The notes: a model not told the origin generated them from the sequence alone. A stretch of DNA of 64,000 nt from Clostridium sp031626875 (GCF_031626875.1 NZ_JANDMF010000018.1:28609-92608), one strand, 5' to 3'. Counted from the first letter of the stretch, positions 8,524-17,312 are shown. A program made the numbers and translations.

Positions 8524-10493
8524 TGGAGTTCTCATCATTAATAAGGAAAAACATTAAGTATAACATGAGGAATTATACATCCTATCTTATTGGGAATAGC
8601 ATAATACAATGTATTCTTTTCATGTTTTTTACTTTATCTTTTAGTCCAGATTTCATGAATATAGATGAACCTGCTTTTATAAAAAATGACTTTCCACCAG
8701 TAGTTGTTTTAATGGTAGCCTTTTCTATTACATTTATTATTTTTACTACAGTATCATTTACAAAGTATAGGGGAAAAGAATTTGGGGTCTATTTCACAAT
8801 AGGTTTGACATGGAAAGAAATAATAAAAATACTTTTTTATGAAAATATTATAATTTCTTTAGTATCTTTTGTGTTGGCTTCAGTTGTTGGAAGTGTATTT
8901 TCAAAGCTTTTTCAAATGGCTATATGGAAGATATTAAATGTGGATAGTATAAGTATTGCTTTGAATTTTAGAGTTTATGGAGCAATAATATTAATTTCCT
9001 TTAGTATATTTTTATTTACTAGCCTATATCAAATGTTCTTTTTAAAGAAGTATTCAATTGCCAGCATATTGAAATCAAAGTCAAAAAGGGATGTAGGTAG
9101 TACTAGCACTGCTTTGGGAATATTAGGAATTGTAATTCTTATAATTTCTGTAATTACAATTAATATTTCTTTTGGCAATTTTTATAATAATGGAGGAATT
9201 ATAACTTATTCTATAATTGGGTTAATAATAGCCATTTATTTATTAATTGGATATTTTATGACTCTAATCTCAAAGATATTGAAATTGTTTAAAAGTTTTT
9301 ATAATAATAATATTTTATTTGTTAAATCACTTTCACATAGATTTATTTCATATAGAAGAGTGCTATTTGTAGTTACATTAATGGTTGCAGGAGCTATAAC
9401 ATGCATATCTATAGCCTATAGTAATTACAAATCAACAGAAGAAATTGTTAATAAACAATATCCATATGATATTAGCTTTATAGTTGATAAAGGTCAAAAG
9501 AGTAATTTAGATATTAAAGATATTACCTTTAGTAATATAGAGGGAGTAAAAAAATATATAGAATTAGAAGGAATTAATATGCCTGATATAAGAATATCAG
9601 AAGATAAATGTAAAGTGTATGGTAGTAAATTATTAGTAATAAGTGAGGAGAGTTATAAAACACTAGGAAAAGATGCATTAAATTTAAAAAGAGGTGAAGT
9701 CCTATTTTCATATGCTGATAAGGGTATGAATTCTAATCAAGAAGGATTCATTTTAGATTTAACTAATAAAGGAATAAAGAGCAGTGGAGTATCTTTTAAT
9801 TCTTATAAAGAAGAAAATAATTCAGATAATTATATATACATTAAAAAAGAAAATAGAATAGATGAAATTACTAATTCAGTAAATTATTTGGCAAATCACG
9901 ATTATTTTAGATGTGATGCCTTAGTTGTTAGTAATGAAGATTATAAACTAATGAAAGAAAAAGTAAGTGATGATATGGTTAGTTACGATATTCTCATTAA
10001 TGTTAATAATAATGCTGAATTTGAGAATTTAAAAGATAAATTAGATGAGAGTTTAGGAAAAAAAGTTAGTAATTCATTAACAATAAAAAAGGATTTCTTA
10101 AATCCAGAAATAAAGGAGAATAGTTTCTTACTGTTTGTATGTAGTTTTATAGGGATTATGCTTTTAATAGGAAGTGCAGCAGTTTTATACTTTAAAGCTA
10201 TGACAACCATAGAAGAGGATAGGGAAAGAAGTAAACAATTAGTTAAATTAGGTTTAACTAAGAAGGAAATTAGTAAATTATCTATACAGGAATTAGGAAT
10301 AATATTTCTTGTTCCTCCTGGTATAGCATTGGTGCTTGTTGGATATTTATTGTATGAAATTTTTAGTGTTATTAACGATGGTGAGAATTTGTGGAGATAT
10401 AGTTTAAATGTTTTTATAGTGTATTCTATTATTCAAATTATTTTCTTTATTTTAACTAGTAGCAAATATAAAAGGCAACTTAATAGAGATTAG
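8523..10493 (+). CDS. Bce-type ABC transporter permease 1
   Basis: 656 residues with the BceB layout: four N-terminal membrane segments with an FtsX domain (TKYRGKEFGVYFTIGLTWKE), a middle pair, one large extracellular domain (about 310-520) between membrane segments, and a C-terminal FtsX triplet (AAVLYFKAMTTIEEDRERSKQLVKLGL). Family role: removes peptide antibiotics such as bacitracin or lantibiotics from lipid II-cycle targets and signals to the kinase. The next gene is a close paralogue, so permeases 1 and 2 may form a heterodimer around one ATPase pair, whereas a canonical Bce system has one permease. Confidence 0.9.
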   Translation: MEFSSLIRKNIKYNMRNYTSYLIGNSIIQCILFMFFTLSFSPDFMNIDEPAFIKNDFPPVVVLMVAFSITFIIFTTVSFTKYRGKEFGVYFTIGLTWKEIIKILFYENIIISLVSFVLASVVGSVFSKLFQMAIWKILNVDSISIALNFRVYGAIILISFSIFLFTSLYQMFFLKKYSIASILKSKSKRDVGSTSTALGILGIVILIISVITINISFGNFYNNGGIITYSIIGLIIAIYLLIGYFMTLISKILKLFKSFYNNNILFVKSLSHRFISYRRVLFVVTLMVAGAITCISIAYSNYKSTEEIVNKQYPYDISFIVDKGQKSNLDIKDITFSNIEGVKKYIELEGINMPDIRISEDKCKVYGSKLLVISEESYKTLGKDALNLKRGEVLFSYADKGMNSNQEGFILDLTNKGIKSSGVSFNSYKEENNSDNYIYIKKENRIDEITNSVNYLANHDYFRCDALVVSNEDYKLMKEKVSDDMVSYDILINVNNNAEFENLKDKLDESLGKKVSNSLTIKKDFLNPEIKENSFLLFVCSFIGIMLLIGSAAVLYFKAMTTIEEDRERSKQLVKLGLTKKEISKLSIQELGIIFLVPPGIALVLVGYLLYEIFSVINDGENLWRYSLNVFIVYSIIQIIFFILTSSKYKRQLNRD

Positions 10494-10517
10494 AATAATA
10501 GGAGGAGTAAAAGAATA

Positions 10518-12497
10518 ATGGAATTTTCATATTTAGTTAGAAAAAATATTAGATACAATATAAAAAAATATATAGCTTATCTCATTGGAAATAGTTTAAT
10601 TCAATGCATACTGTTCATGTTTTTTACATTAGTTTATAGCAAAGAATTTATGGAATCAGATAAAACTACTGCAATAAAATCAACTTTTTCTAGTGTAATT
10701 GTATTTATGATGGCTTTTTCAGTTTTATTTATTGTTTTTACAACAATGTCTTTTACAAAGTATAGAGGAAAAGAATTTGGTGTCTATTTTACAATAGGTT
10801 TAACTTGGAGAGAAATAATAAAAATATTATGCTATGAAAATCTTATAATTTCTTCAGTTTCATTCGTATTTGCATCTATTAGTGGAAGTTTATTTTCAAA
10901 GTTATTTCAAATGGCTATATGCCGTATATTAAAGCTTGATAATGTAAGTATTACTATAAATATTAAAGTATATGTAACTATATTAGTAATTTCAGTTTTT
11001 ATATATTTATTTATGATATTATATCAAATGGTATTTTTAAAAAGATATTCAATAGTAAATATATTAAAGTCAAAATCAAAAAAAGATGTAGGAAGTATAA
11101 GTGTTACTTTGGGGATAATTGGCTTAATGATTTTTATAGTTTCAATTTACACATTTAAAACTGCTTTAAATAAGATTATAAATGCAAATATAGATGGAAT
11201 GAATAATTTATTTGTATTTTCAGCTTTAGGGATAGTAGTAGCTGCATATTTATTAATTGGTTATTTCATAGCTGTGATTGCAAAAATGCTAAAGATTTTT
11301 AGAGAATTTTATAATAACAATATTCTATTTGTGAGTTCCCTTTCTCATAGATTTATATCTTATAGAGCAGTATTATTTATAGTTACATTGATGGTTGGTG
11401 TAGCTGTAACATTTATAACAATTGCATATAGCACCTATATATCAACTAAAAGACAAAATGATATAAGATATCCTTATGATTTTAGTTTAGTTTTTAGCAA
11501 AGAAGAGATAGGTAATAAAAATATTAAAGATTTTATGCTGAAAAATTTAAAAAAGGTTAATAATTACAACGAATTAGAAGGAGTAACTATCCCCAATATT
11601 AGAATAGTGGACAATCAATGTAAGTGGCAAGGATTTTATATGTTAGTTATAAGTGAAGCTAATTACAAAAAAATATCTAGCGAAGACTTAAATTTGAAAA
11701 AAGGGGAGGTTTTATTTTCTTATCCTAAAAAGGCTATGACTCCACTAAATGAGGATTTACTTTTAGATTTAACTAAAAGTAAAATAAATGAAATAGAAGT
11801 ATCATTAGAGGATTATAAGAAAAATCATAAAGCAGAAGATTATATGTATATTTGCAAGGAAAATATAAGATATAGAATGTCTATACTTTTAAATTATAAT
11901 TATGACAGATTAAATGTTTTGGTTGTAAATAATGAAGATTATAATGTGATTAAAACTAGATTAGGTGATGAAAAGGTTACTTATGATGTGTCTATTAATG
12001 GAATCTTAGAAAATGATGATTATAAAATGTTAAAGAAGAAGGTACAGGATAGTTTTGGAGAAAAAGTTTCTGATTCATTAATTATAAAAAAAGAACTTCT
12101 TGAAAAGGACATAAATGAAAATGGATTTCTACTATTTGTTTATAGTTTTATGGGTATGATGCTTTTGATAGGAAGTGCAGCAGTTTTATATTTTAAAGCT
12201 ATAACAGATATAGAAGAAGATAAAGAGAGAGGTAGTAAGCTAAGGAAAATAGGCTTAAGTAAAAGAGAAATAAACAAATTATCTATGCAAGAGTTAGGTG
12301 TTATATTTTTCACTCCTTCTATTATAGGGTTAGTAGGCTCAGGATATTTTTTAACTAGTGTTTTCAATATTATGAGTGATGGTGAGTATATGAAAAAAAA
12401 TAGTTTAACTATTTTTATAATATATTTCATAATTCAAGTTATATTCTATTGTTTAACTAGCAGTAAATATAAAAGAGAAATTAATCAGAGTATATAG
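10518..12497 (+). CDS. Bce-type ABC transporter permease 2 (tandem paralogue)
   Basis: 659 residues, collinear with the preceding permease: shared N-terminus (MEFSYLVRKNIRYN versus MEFSSLIRKNIKYN), the same TKYRGKEFGVYFTIGLTW core, and a C-terminal AAVLYFKAITDIEEDKERGSKL. The membrane parts are much more alike than the large extracellular loop, the region that recognises peptide in this family. This suggests duplication followed by divergence of specificity. RBS GGAGGAG; 24-bp gap from permease 1. A BceB-like protein may also be called CprC-like after the C. difficile CprABC system, but I cannot confirm orthology. Confidence 0.9.
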   Translation: MEFSYLVRKNIRYNIKKYIAYLIGNSLIQCILFMFFTLVYSKEFMESDKTTAIKSTFSSVIVFMMAFSVLFIVFTTMSFTKYRGKEFGVYFTIGLTWREIIKILCYENLIISSVSFVFASISGSLFSKLFQMAICRILKLDNVSITINIKVYVTILVISVFIYLFMILYQMVFLKRYSIVNILKSKSKKDVGSISVTLGIIGLMIFIVSIYTFKTALNKIINANIDGMNNLFVFSALGIVVAAYLLIGYFIAVIAKMLKIFREFYNNNILFVSSLSHRFISYRAVLFIVTLMVGVAVTFITIAYSTYISTKRQNDIRYPYDFSLVFSKEEIGNKNIKDFMLKNLKKVNNYNELEGVTIPNIRIVDNQCKWQGFYMLVISEANYKKISSEDLNLKKGEVLFSYPKKAMTPLNEDLLLDLTKSKINEIEVSLEDYKKNHKAEDYMYICKENIRYRMSILLNYNYDRLNVLVVNNEDYNVIKTRLGDEKVTYDVSINGILENDDYKMLKKKVQDSFGEKVSDSLIIKKELLEKDINENGFLLFVYSFMGMMLLIGSAAVLYFKAITDIEEDKERGSKLRKIGLSKREINKLSMQELGVIFFTPSIIGLVGSGYFLTSVFNIMSDGEYMKKNSLTIFIIYFIIQVIFYCLTSSKYKREINQSI

Positions 12498-12506
12498 GAG
12501 GAGATT

Positions 12507-14027
12507 ATGGAAAGTAAATTTAGCGTTATATGTACAAATTTCATGAATAAAACAATTAGAAAATTATTATATTTAATTTTAATTGGAAACATAGGAGCAA
12601 TAGGATTAAGTATTATTGGGTGGAATAAGAGTACAATACCATTTCTGATTATAGGAACAATTTCTATATTTATAGGATATAAAATAATTAGAGCCAATAT
12701 ATCTAATGTACAAAAACTGAGTCTTATTTTGATAATTGCACTTACTCTTCGGCTATTATGGTTTTTGAATATTCCAAGTGTGCCAGTTTCAGATTTTAGT
12801 CTAATAAATGAAGCAGCTATTAGCTTTTTAAATGGAGATAGAAGTATGTTTAGGGGAACTGAATATATATCAAGATTTCCTCATCTTACAGGAATGCTTC
12901 TGTATATGGCTTTAATAAATTTTTTGTTTCCTATAAAAAGTATAATAGTTATGAAATTTATAAATCTATTTTTAGGGTTAATAGATATAATTTTAATTTA
13001 TCTAATAACTGATCTTATATTTAAAAATAAGATATATGCACAAATTTCAGCATTTATGGCTTCAGTATTCCCCCCGCTTATAACTTATACAACAGTATTT
13101 TGTAGTGAAAATATTGCAATGCCATTTTACTTGCTAAGTATATATTTATTTGTTCATCATTTAAGAAATAGAAACAGTAAATTTCAACTTTTACTATGTG
13201 GTGTGATTTTATCTATAGGCAATTTTTTTAGAACTATAGCAACAGTGATTTTAATAGCTTATATATTATATGTGATAATATATTCTTTAGGGGCTATTTA
13301 TGAGAAATTAAGAGATATAGTTATATTAATTATTTCATATATATCAATAACTCTTATAATTAGCACAACACTTCAATCTTTGAATATTATAGAAAAGCCC
13401 CTTTGGAAACCAAGTGAATCTAAAATAACAAGTGTATTAAAAGGAAGTAATTATAAAAGCTTCGGAAGATTTAATAGTGAAGATGCAGATTTTATAAATG
13501 AACATTTAGATAACTATGAAGAATTAAAAGAAAAGTCTAAGGAAATAATTTTAGATAGGTATAAATCACATTCTATATTTGATACTACATTATTTTTAAT
13601 AGAAAAATTTACATTACAATGGAGTGTTGGTGATTTTGAGGGCCATTTTTGGGCTCAAACAGATGTGCCAGAAGAAGATATAAAATTCCCCATAAAACAA
13701 ATAGAAGGTTCATTAGCATTTCAATTAATATATTTTATAATAGTGACTTTAGTATTTATAGGATTAAAGAATGATCAAGTTTTAAGACATGTTAAAGAAG
13801 CAAATTTACTTTATCTAATAATAGGTGGGTATGGACTAACCTATTTAATAACAGAGACACAGGGAAGATACTCATATATATGTTGTTATATTATAATATT
13901 TTTATCTATAGCTGGAGTAGACAGTGTAATGCAAAAGTTTAAAACTAAATCAAGAAGTGGTGTTATTCAAGCTGAAATTCTGAGGGAAAATGAGTCTGCT
14001 ATAAGTAATAATGAAAACGTTTTCTAA
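12507..14027 (+). CDS. GT-C type membrane glycosyltransferase-like protein (GT39/ArnT-like)
   Basis: 506 residues, about eleven to thirteen membrane segments. A conserved-looking acidic site follows the early helices (NIPSVPVSDFSLINEAAISF), then FPHLTGMLLYM and a YTTVFCSENIAMPFYLL segment, the pattern of polyprenyl-phosphate-sugar-dependent glycosyltransferases of the GT39/PMT/ArnT clan. A soluble loop lies near 290-390. RBS AGGAGGAG, nine bases after the permease stop, so it is probably cotranscribed with the Bce transporter. Modification of an envelope lipid or polymer would fit a peptide-resistance operon, but acceptor and donor are unknown. The C-terminus (NENVF) overlaps a cre-like palindrome. 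Confidence 0.75.
   Translation: MESKFSVICTNFMNKTIRKLLYLILIGNIGAIGLSIIGWNKSTIPFLIIGTISIFIGYKIIRANISNVQKLSLILIIALTLRLLWFLNIPSVPVSDFSLINEAAISFLNGDRSMFRGTEYISRFPHLTGMLLYMALINFLFPIKSIIVMKFINLFLGLIDIILIYLITDLIFKNKIYAQISAFMASVFPPLITYTTVFCSENIAMPFYLLSIYLFVHHLRNRNSKFQLLLCGVILSIGNFFRTIATVILIAYILYVIIYSLGAIYEKLRDIVILIISYISITLIISTTLQSLNIIEKPLWKPSESKITSVLKGSNYKSFGRFNSEDADFINEHLDNYEELKEKSKEIILDRYKSHSIFDTTLFLIEKFTLQWSVGDFEGHFWAQTDVPEEDIKFPIKQIEGSLAFQLIYFIIVTLVFIGLKNDQVLRHVKEANLLYLIIGGYGLTYLITETQGRYSYICCYIIIFLSIAGVDSVMQKFKTKSRSGVIQAEILRENESAISNNENVF
14012..14025. promoter_or_regulatory. cre-like palindrome
   Basis: TGAAAACGTTTTCT contains the perfect 12-base palindrome GAAAACGTTTTC and fits the CcpA cre consensus at 13 of 14 positions. 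It lies at the 3' end of the glycosyltransferase gene and about 90 bp upstream of the GNAT gene, so it could repress the latter. The palindrome could also be coincidental to the coding sequence. Confidence 0.4.
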
Positions 14028-14113
14028 GTTTAAGGGGATCTAATATAAATAATAAGAAGTATATATGTTATAATTTTAAGTACAAATTTTGTTAAAAGAA
14101 GGAGGTTATGAGT

Positions 14114-14656
14114 ATGGTTATTAAAAGTAAAACAATAGAGGGAAAGAATTTAGCATGGTTACTTCGTTCACCAACAAAAGATGATGCAGCAGAATTATCA
14201 AAGCTAAGGGTCAAAATTGATGGGGAGACAGAAAATTTAGATAGAGAGTTTGGAGAAGGACTATTAACAAGAGAAGATTTTGAGGAATTAATACATGAAG
14301 ATTCAAAAGCAGAAAAAAATATATTTTTAATTGCAGAAGTGGATGGGAAAATAGTTGGCTTTTCAAGATTAGAAGGAAATAATCTAAGTAGATTTAGGCA
14401 TAAGGCAGAATTTGGAATATGTATTTTAAAAGAATATTGGGGATTTGGAATGGGAAAAATTCTTATAGAAAACATTTTAGAGTTTGCAAAATCAGCAGAT
14501 ATAAAAAAGGTATCATTGTATGTAGTAGAAACAAACACAAAAGCAATAGAACTATATAAAAAATATGGCTTTGTGGAAGAGGGAATATTGAAAAAAGATA
14601 GAATTCATAAAGATGGTCATTATTATAATACTGTAGTTATGGCTAAATTTTTATAA
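14114..14656 (+). CDS. GNAT-family N-acetyltransferase
   Basis: 180 residues. Of two close ATGs, 14114 is chosen because it lies eight bases after GGAGG (14101-14105); the one at 14108 is only two bases away. Acetyl-CoA site: GICILKEYWGFGMGKILI corresponds to the V/I-x-x-x-x-x-GxG/A motif A, and LYVVETNTKAIELYKKYGFVEEGILKKD is the C-terminal N-acetyltransferase signature common in RimJ/RimL-type and antibiotic-tolerance acetyltransferases. Substrate unknown. The stop codon is immediately followed by a dispersed repeat element. Confidence 0.88.
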   Translation: MVIKSKTIEGKNLAWLLRSPTKDDAAELSKLRVKIDGETENLDREFGEGLLTREDFEELIHEDSKAEKNIFLIAEVDGKIVGFSRLEGNNLSRFRHKAEFGICILKEYWGFGMGKILIENILEFAKSADIKKVSLYVVETNTKAIELYKKYGFVEEGILKKDRIHKDGHYYNTVVMAKFL

Positions 14657-14813
14657 GGGACATGAAAATAAATAATAGGTCCAAATTTGCCATGAATATT
14701 TTTTGTCAGGCAAGGAAGCAGATTGGTCTCATAGCGGGCTATTAGGGCAATCTGCTGACGCAGGATGATGGAAAATAGTCCGGCGAATTGACCTGTTATT
14801 TTTTGATTGTTCC
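14656..14813 (+). repeat. Dispersed repeat element, full copy (158 bp)
   Basis: Near-identical to the reverse complement of 26011-26131 apart from a 37-nt internal segment present only here and about ten substitutions. Ends are imperfect inverted repeats (AGGGACATGAAAATAAATAA versus the reverse complement of the other end). A closing stem AATAATAGGTC (14671-14681) with GACCTGTTATT (14790-14800), a hairpin TTGCC...GGCAA, and a perfect 9-bp hairpin AGCAGATTG...CAATCTGCT (14718-14756) are visible. Less AT-rich than its surroundings. It is either a MITE-like element or a mobile structured RNA. It starts at the GNAT stop codon and may end that transcript. Confidence 0.75.
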
Positions 14814-14831
14814 TAAGGGAGTAGATTAAAG

Positions 14832-15566
14832 ATGAAGATATCTAATGGAGTTGAAATGCTTGAAATAAAGGGAGAAGTGCGTGGACAAGCGAAGGTAATA
14901 TATCCTACACTAATACATGATGAGGATAATGTAATCTTAGTTGATGCTGGGTTTCCAGAACAGTTTGATATAATACGTGAAGAGATTGAAAAGGCTGGTG
15001 TATCATTTGATAAATTAAAGACGATTATATTAACTCATCATGATATTGATCATGTTGGAAGTTTAAAAAAGTTTGTAGAGACGTTACCTGAAGTTAAAGT
15101 GTTAACTCATGAAGAAGAAAAGCCATATATTAATGGAGAAAAAACTCCACATAAATTAGCTCAACTTGAAAAAAACTTTGATTCATTACCTAGTAATATG
15201 AAGATGTTTGTTCAAAGTTTTAAATCTGGTTTTGAAAATTCCAGAGTTGATATAGATAAAACTTTTATAGATGGAGAAGAGTTACCATACCTAGGTGGAA
15301 TAAAAGTTATCTATACTCCAGGACATACTATTGGACATAGCTCTTTATATATTAAAGAAAGCAAAATTCTTATAGTTGGAGATAATTTAATGGTGGAGGA
15401 TGGAAAGCTTGTTAAGGCTTCTTCATCAATTAATTTTGATAACAAATTATATGAAGAGTCTTTGAAAAAATTTAAGAATTTTGATATAGAATCAGTAATT
15501 TGCTATCATGGTGGGCTATATAGAGGCAAGGTAAATGAACGTATAGAACAATTAATAAATGAATAA
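14832..15566 (+). CDS. MBL-fold metallo-hydrolase
   Basis: 244 residues. Metallo-beta-lactamase fold with metal motif LTHHDIDHVGS (HxHxDH type), a downstream His in YTPGHTIGHSSLY, an Asp in VGDNLMVEDG and a final His in ICYHGGLY. This is a complete binuclear metal site. The family includes glyoxalase II-like, lactonase and phosphodiesterase-like enzymes, and the substrate cannot be named. RBS GGGAG upstream. Preceded by the dispersed repeat and followed by a long hairpin. Confidence 0.88.
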   Translation: MKISNGVEMLEIKGEVRGQAKVIYPTLIHDEDNVILVDAGFPEQFDIIREEIEKAGVSFDKLKTIILTHHDIDHVGSLKKFVETLPEVKVLTHEEEKPYINGEKTPHKLAQLEKNFDSLPSNMKMFVQSFKSGFENSRVDIDKTFIDGEELPYLGGIKVIYTPGHTIGHSSLYIKESKILIVGDNLMVEDGKLVKASSSINFDNKLYEESLKKFKNFDIESVICYHGGLYRGKVNERIEQLINE

Positions 15567-15603
15567 AAGTTTATAAAATCTTATAGGTTACATTTATGAT
15601 AAT

Positions 15604-15647
15604 ATTCCTATATTCTTCTCCATATATATGGAGAGGAATATAGGAAT
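15604..15647. repeat. 44-bp near-perfect palindrome after the MBL gene
   Basis: Arms of 21 bases (15604-15624 and 15627-15647) pair with a single T-G wobble around a two-base centre. No T run follows on either strand, so it is not a standard intrinsic terminator. It may stabilise the mRNA 3' end, extrude as a cruciform or bind a protein. Confidence 0.8.
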
Positions 15648-15663
15648 ATGAATTCCTCAGCTT

Positions 15664-15747
15664 TCATAAGTTCATAAAAAAATGTCTATCATAATCTAAA
15701 GCGCATTTATTAAAATAAATATCCATATTATCAATTTTAAAATTCAT
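15664..15747 (-). pseudogene. Short gene remnant, possibly methyltransferase N-terminus
   Basis: A 27-codon frame starting MNFKIDNMDIYFNKCALD six bases after a good GGAGGA site and stopping at TGA. The YFN...A..YD.H pattern resembles the start of small SAM methyltransferases such as the one at 53606 (FFNERANIYENHM). Most likely the 5' stub of a gene whose remainder was deleted. A genuine micropeptide is less likely. Confidence 0.4.
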
Positions 15748-16065
15748 ATCCATTCCTCCAAAATATAATATAAATCATACTGGTTACAAACATAACCTAA
15801 TCACCCCTTAATATGATAATTTTTATTTGAGATACTAATTTGTAAGTTTTAAAATTTCAAATCCTGATTACATAAGTCGTATTGAGTTGGAAGGTTTATA
15901 ATTAATTCAAGTTTGGTAAAGATACTTTTAAGAAAATAAGAACTACTTCAGGAATAATAAAATATCTTTCTAAGTGTTAAGTAAACATTTATACAAGGAT
16001 AAGTATTAAAATATATATATGCAAGGGATAATGAAAATTGCTATATCTAATCAAGCATCTAGTAA

Positions 16066-16338
16066 TGTGATGTTAGAATATCAATTTCAAATTTCATTGT
16101 TAAAGGAAAGGAGTGTATTATTTCTAAAAATGATGATATAGATGAAAATAGAATTTACATTGGTGGATGCTCTAATGGTGGTTATATGACACTACTAATG
16201 ATTCGAGATTACCCACCATATGAATACAATGGACATTGGTCATGGATTTATGTTTATAACAATGAATGTGAAACAATAATTGATGGGGAAAAAATAAGAA
16301 TTATGGAGTGGATGGCTAATCAATCATTAAATAAATAA
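16066..16338 (+). pseudogene. Internally deleted alpha/beta-hydrolase (esterase/peptidase) remnant
   Basis: The frame contains DENRIYIGGCSNGGYMTLLM, a nucleophile elbow of the GxSxGG type found in secreted dienelactone-hydrolase/peptidase-like clostridial proteins. It then jumps within ten residues to GHWSWIYVYNNECE and EWMANQSLNK followed by a stop, which reads like the extreme C-terminus of the same kind of protein with its catalytic Asp/His region missing. There is an in-frame stop at 16063-16065 and no ATG before the motif. This indicates loss of the N-terminus and of a middle segment. Neighbouring remnant 15664-15747 and dispersed repeat mark the area as decaying. Confidence 0.65.
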
Positions 16339-16370
16339 AATTATATATAAAAAATAGAAATAGAAAGATG

Positions 16371-16420
16371 GAGTTGTAATCAGAATGATTTGAAAATCAT
16401 TTTGATACAACTTCTTTTTA
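16371..16420. terminator. Bidirectional terminator
   Basis: GAGTTGTAATCAGAATGATT pairs with AATCATTTTGATACAACTTC with one bulge and is followed by TTTTTAAA on the plus strand and by an A/T-rich tail on the minus strand. It ends at the L,D-transpeptidase stop. Confidence 0.7.
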
Positions 16421-16801
16421 AATTATCTTTACAGATGTTCCAACAGGTACTAAGTTGTAAATTTCTATTATATTTGGATTATAAGTTCTTATGCATCCAT
16501 TAGATACAGCTTTTCCTATAGAACTTGGATTATTTGTTCCATGAATACCATAATCTCCATTAGGAGCATTTAGCCCTAGCCACTTAGCTCCAAATGGACC
16601 ACCAGGATTTTCAGCTTTATTGATTATTTTGAAATTTCCTTTAGGTGTAGGGCTAGATATTTTACCAACTGCAACAGGATAGGTTTTGAATAACTTACCA
16701 TCTTTAAATAAAGATAATTTTCTTGCAGCAACATCAATTGTAATACTATAGTTAGAAGAGCGATATAGATTTTCTTGGTCTTTAAAAAAGTATATAAGCA
16801 T
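16418..16801 (-). CDS. L,D-transpeptidase (YkuD domain)
   Basis: 127 residues from the ATG at 16801, which follows GGAG by seven bases. Longer in-frame starts up to 16873 lack a ribosome binding site. Nearly the whole protein is a YkuD domain: ITIDVAARKLSLFKDGKLFKTYPVAVG, then IHGTNNPSSIGKAVSNGCIRTYN with catalytic His and Cys in the HGT...SxGCIR motif. Family role: forms 3-3 cross-links in peptidoglycan or attaches proteins; spore-coat associated in some Bacilli. No signal peptide is evident, as in several spore-associated members, so the site of action is uncertain. Confidence 0.88.
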   Translation of the reverse strand: MLIYFFKDQENLYRSSNYSITIDVAARKLSLFKDGKLFKTYPVAVGKISSPTPKGNFKIINKAENPGGPFGAKWLGLNAPNGDYGIHGTNNPSSIGKAVSNGCIRTYNPNIIEIYNLVPVGTSVKII

Positions 16802-17077
16802 GTTTAGTCTCCATAAAAAAATATTCATACCGTCTATAATATGATAAGAAATGTGAGCTGTGAAAAAGAACATACTAATTTATATAATGCTTGTATACAA
16901 AATATAAAAAGCATAGTAAAATTATACAAGGAGCTATAAGTAGTTTGTAAATAGATATATAAGAAAGTTTGGTTATATATGTTTACAAGTAAACTTAATA
17001 AAATAAAGGGGGAACAGAATTAAAAATAAAAAAGTAAACTATCATTATCTATTTTAGATATAGATTTAAGTTTTGTT

Positions 17078-17093
17078 TTGAAAACGTGTGCAG
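17078..17093. promoter_or_regulatory. LacI-family/cre-like operator upstream of pectinesterase
   Basis: TTGAAAACGTGTGCAG matches the TTGnnAACGTnTnCA pattern seen at 1544, 1638 and, inverted, at 47506. The downstream A-rich stretch GTAAAAAAGTA also recurs next to the 47506 site. Confidence 0.5.
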
Positions 17094-17148
17094 TAAAAAA
17101 GTATTTCAAAACATAAGAAAAATCTAAACCTTGTATACAGAAAATACT

Positions 17149-17183
17149 ATAATCAAACACAGTACGAATGGAAACGATTTCTG
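17149..17183 (+). promoter_or_regulatory. Pectinesterase promoter region with cre-like site
   Basis: A TATAAT hexamer lies near 17149 with no good -35, suggesting activator or de-repression control. Just downstream, ATGGAAACGATTTCTG (17168-17183) resembles a CcpA cre positioned to block elongation or initiation. Confidence 0.4.
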
Positions 17184-17312
17184 CGTGATGGGGTTAGTGA
17201 ATTAAAAAATGGTAGTAGTTCTAATTGATAGATGGAAAAGTACTCAGATATTAGTTATAAGGAGAAATTAACCAAACTTTATGCTCTAAATATAAAAAGT
17301 GAGGTAATAAAA

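Noticed and set aside
12507..14027. Third ABC permease of the Bce operon
   Set aside because: No FtsX domain or BceB extracellular loop; the acidic post-TM motif and many helices fit a GT-C glycosyltransferase better.
14656..14813. Intact insertion sequence or group I/II intron
   Set aside because: Only 158 bp with no coding capacity and no intron core motifs; kept as a MITE-like or structured repeat instead.
15850..16060. Small gene between the MBL and L,D-transpeptidase genes
   Set aside because: Apart from the two remnants described, short open frames here lack ribosome binding sites and protein-like composition.
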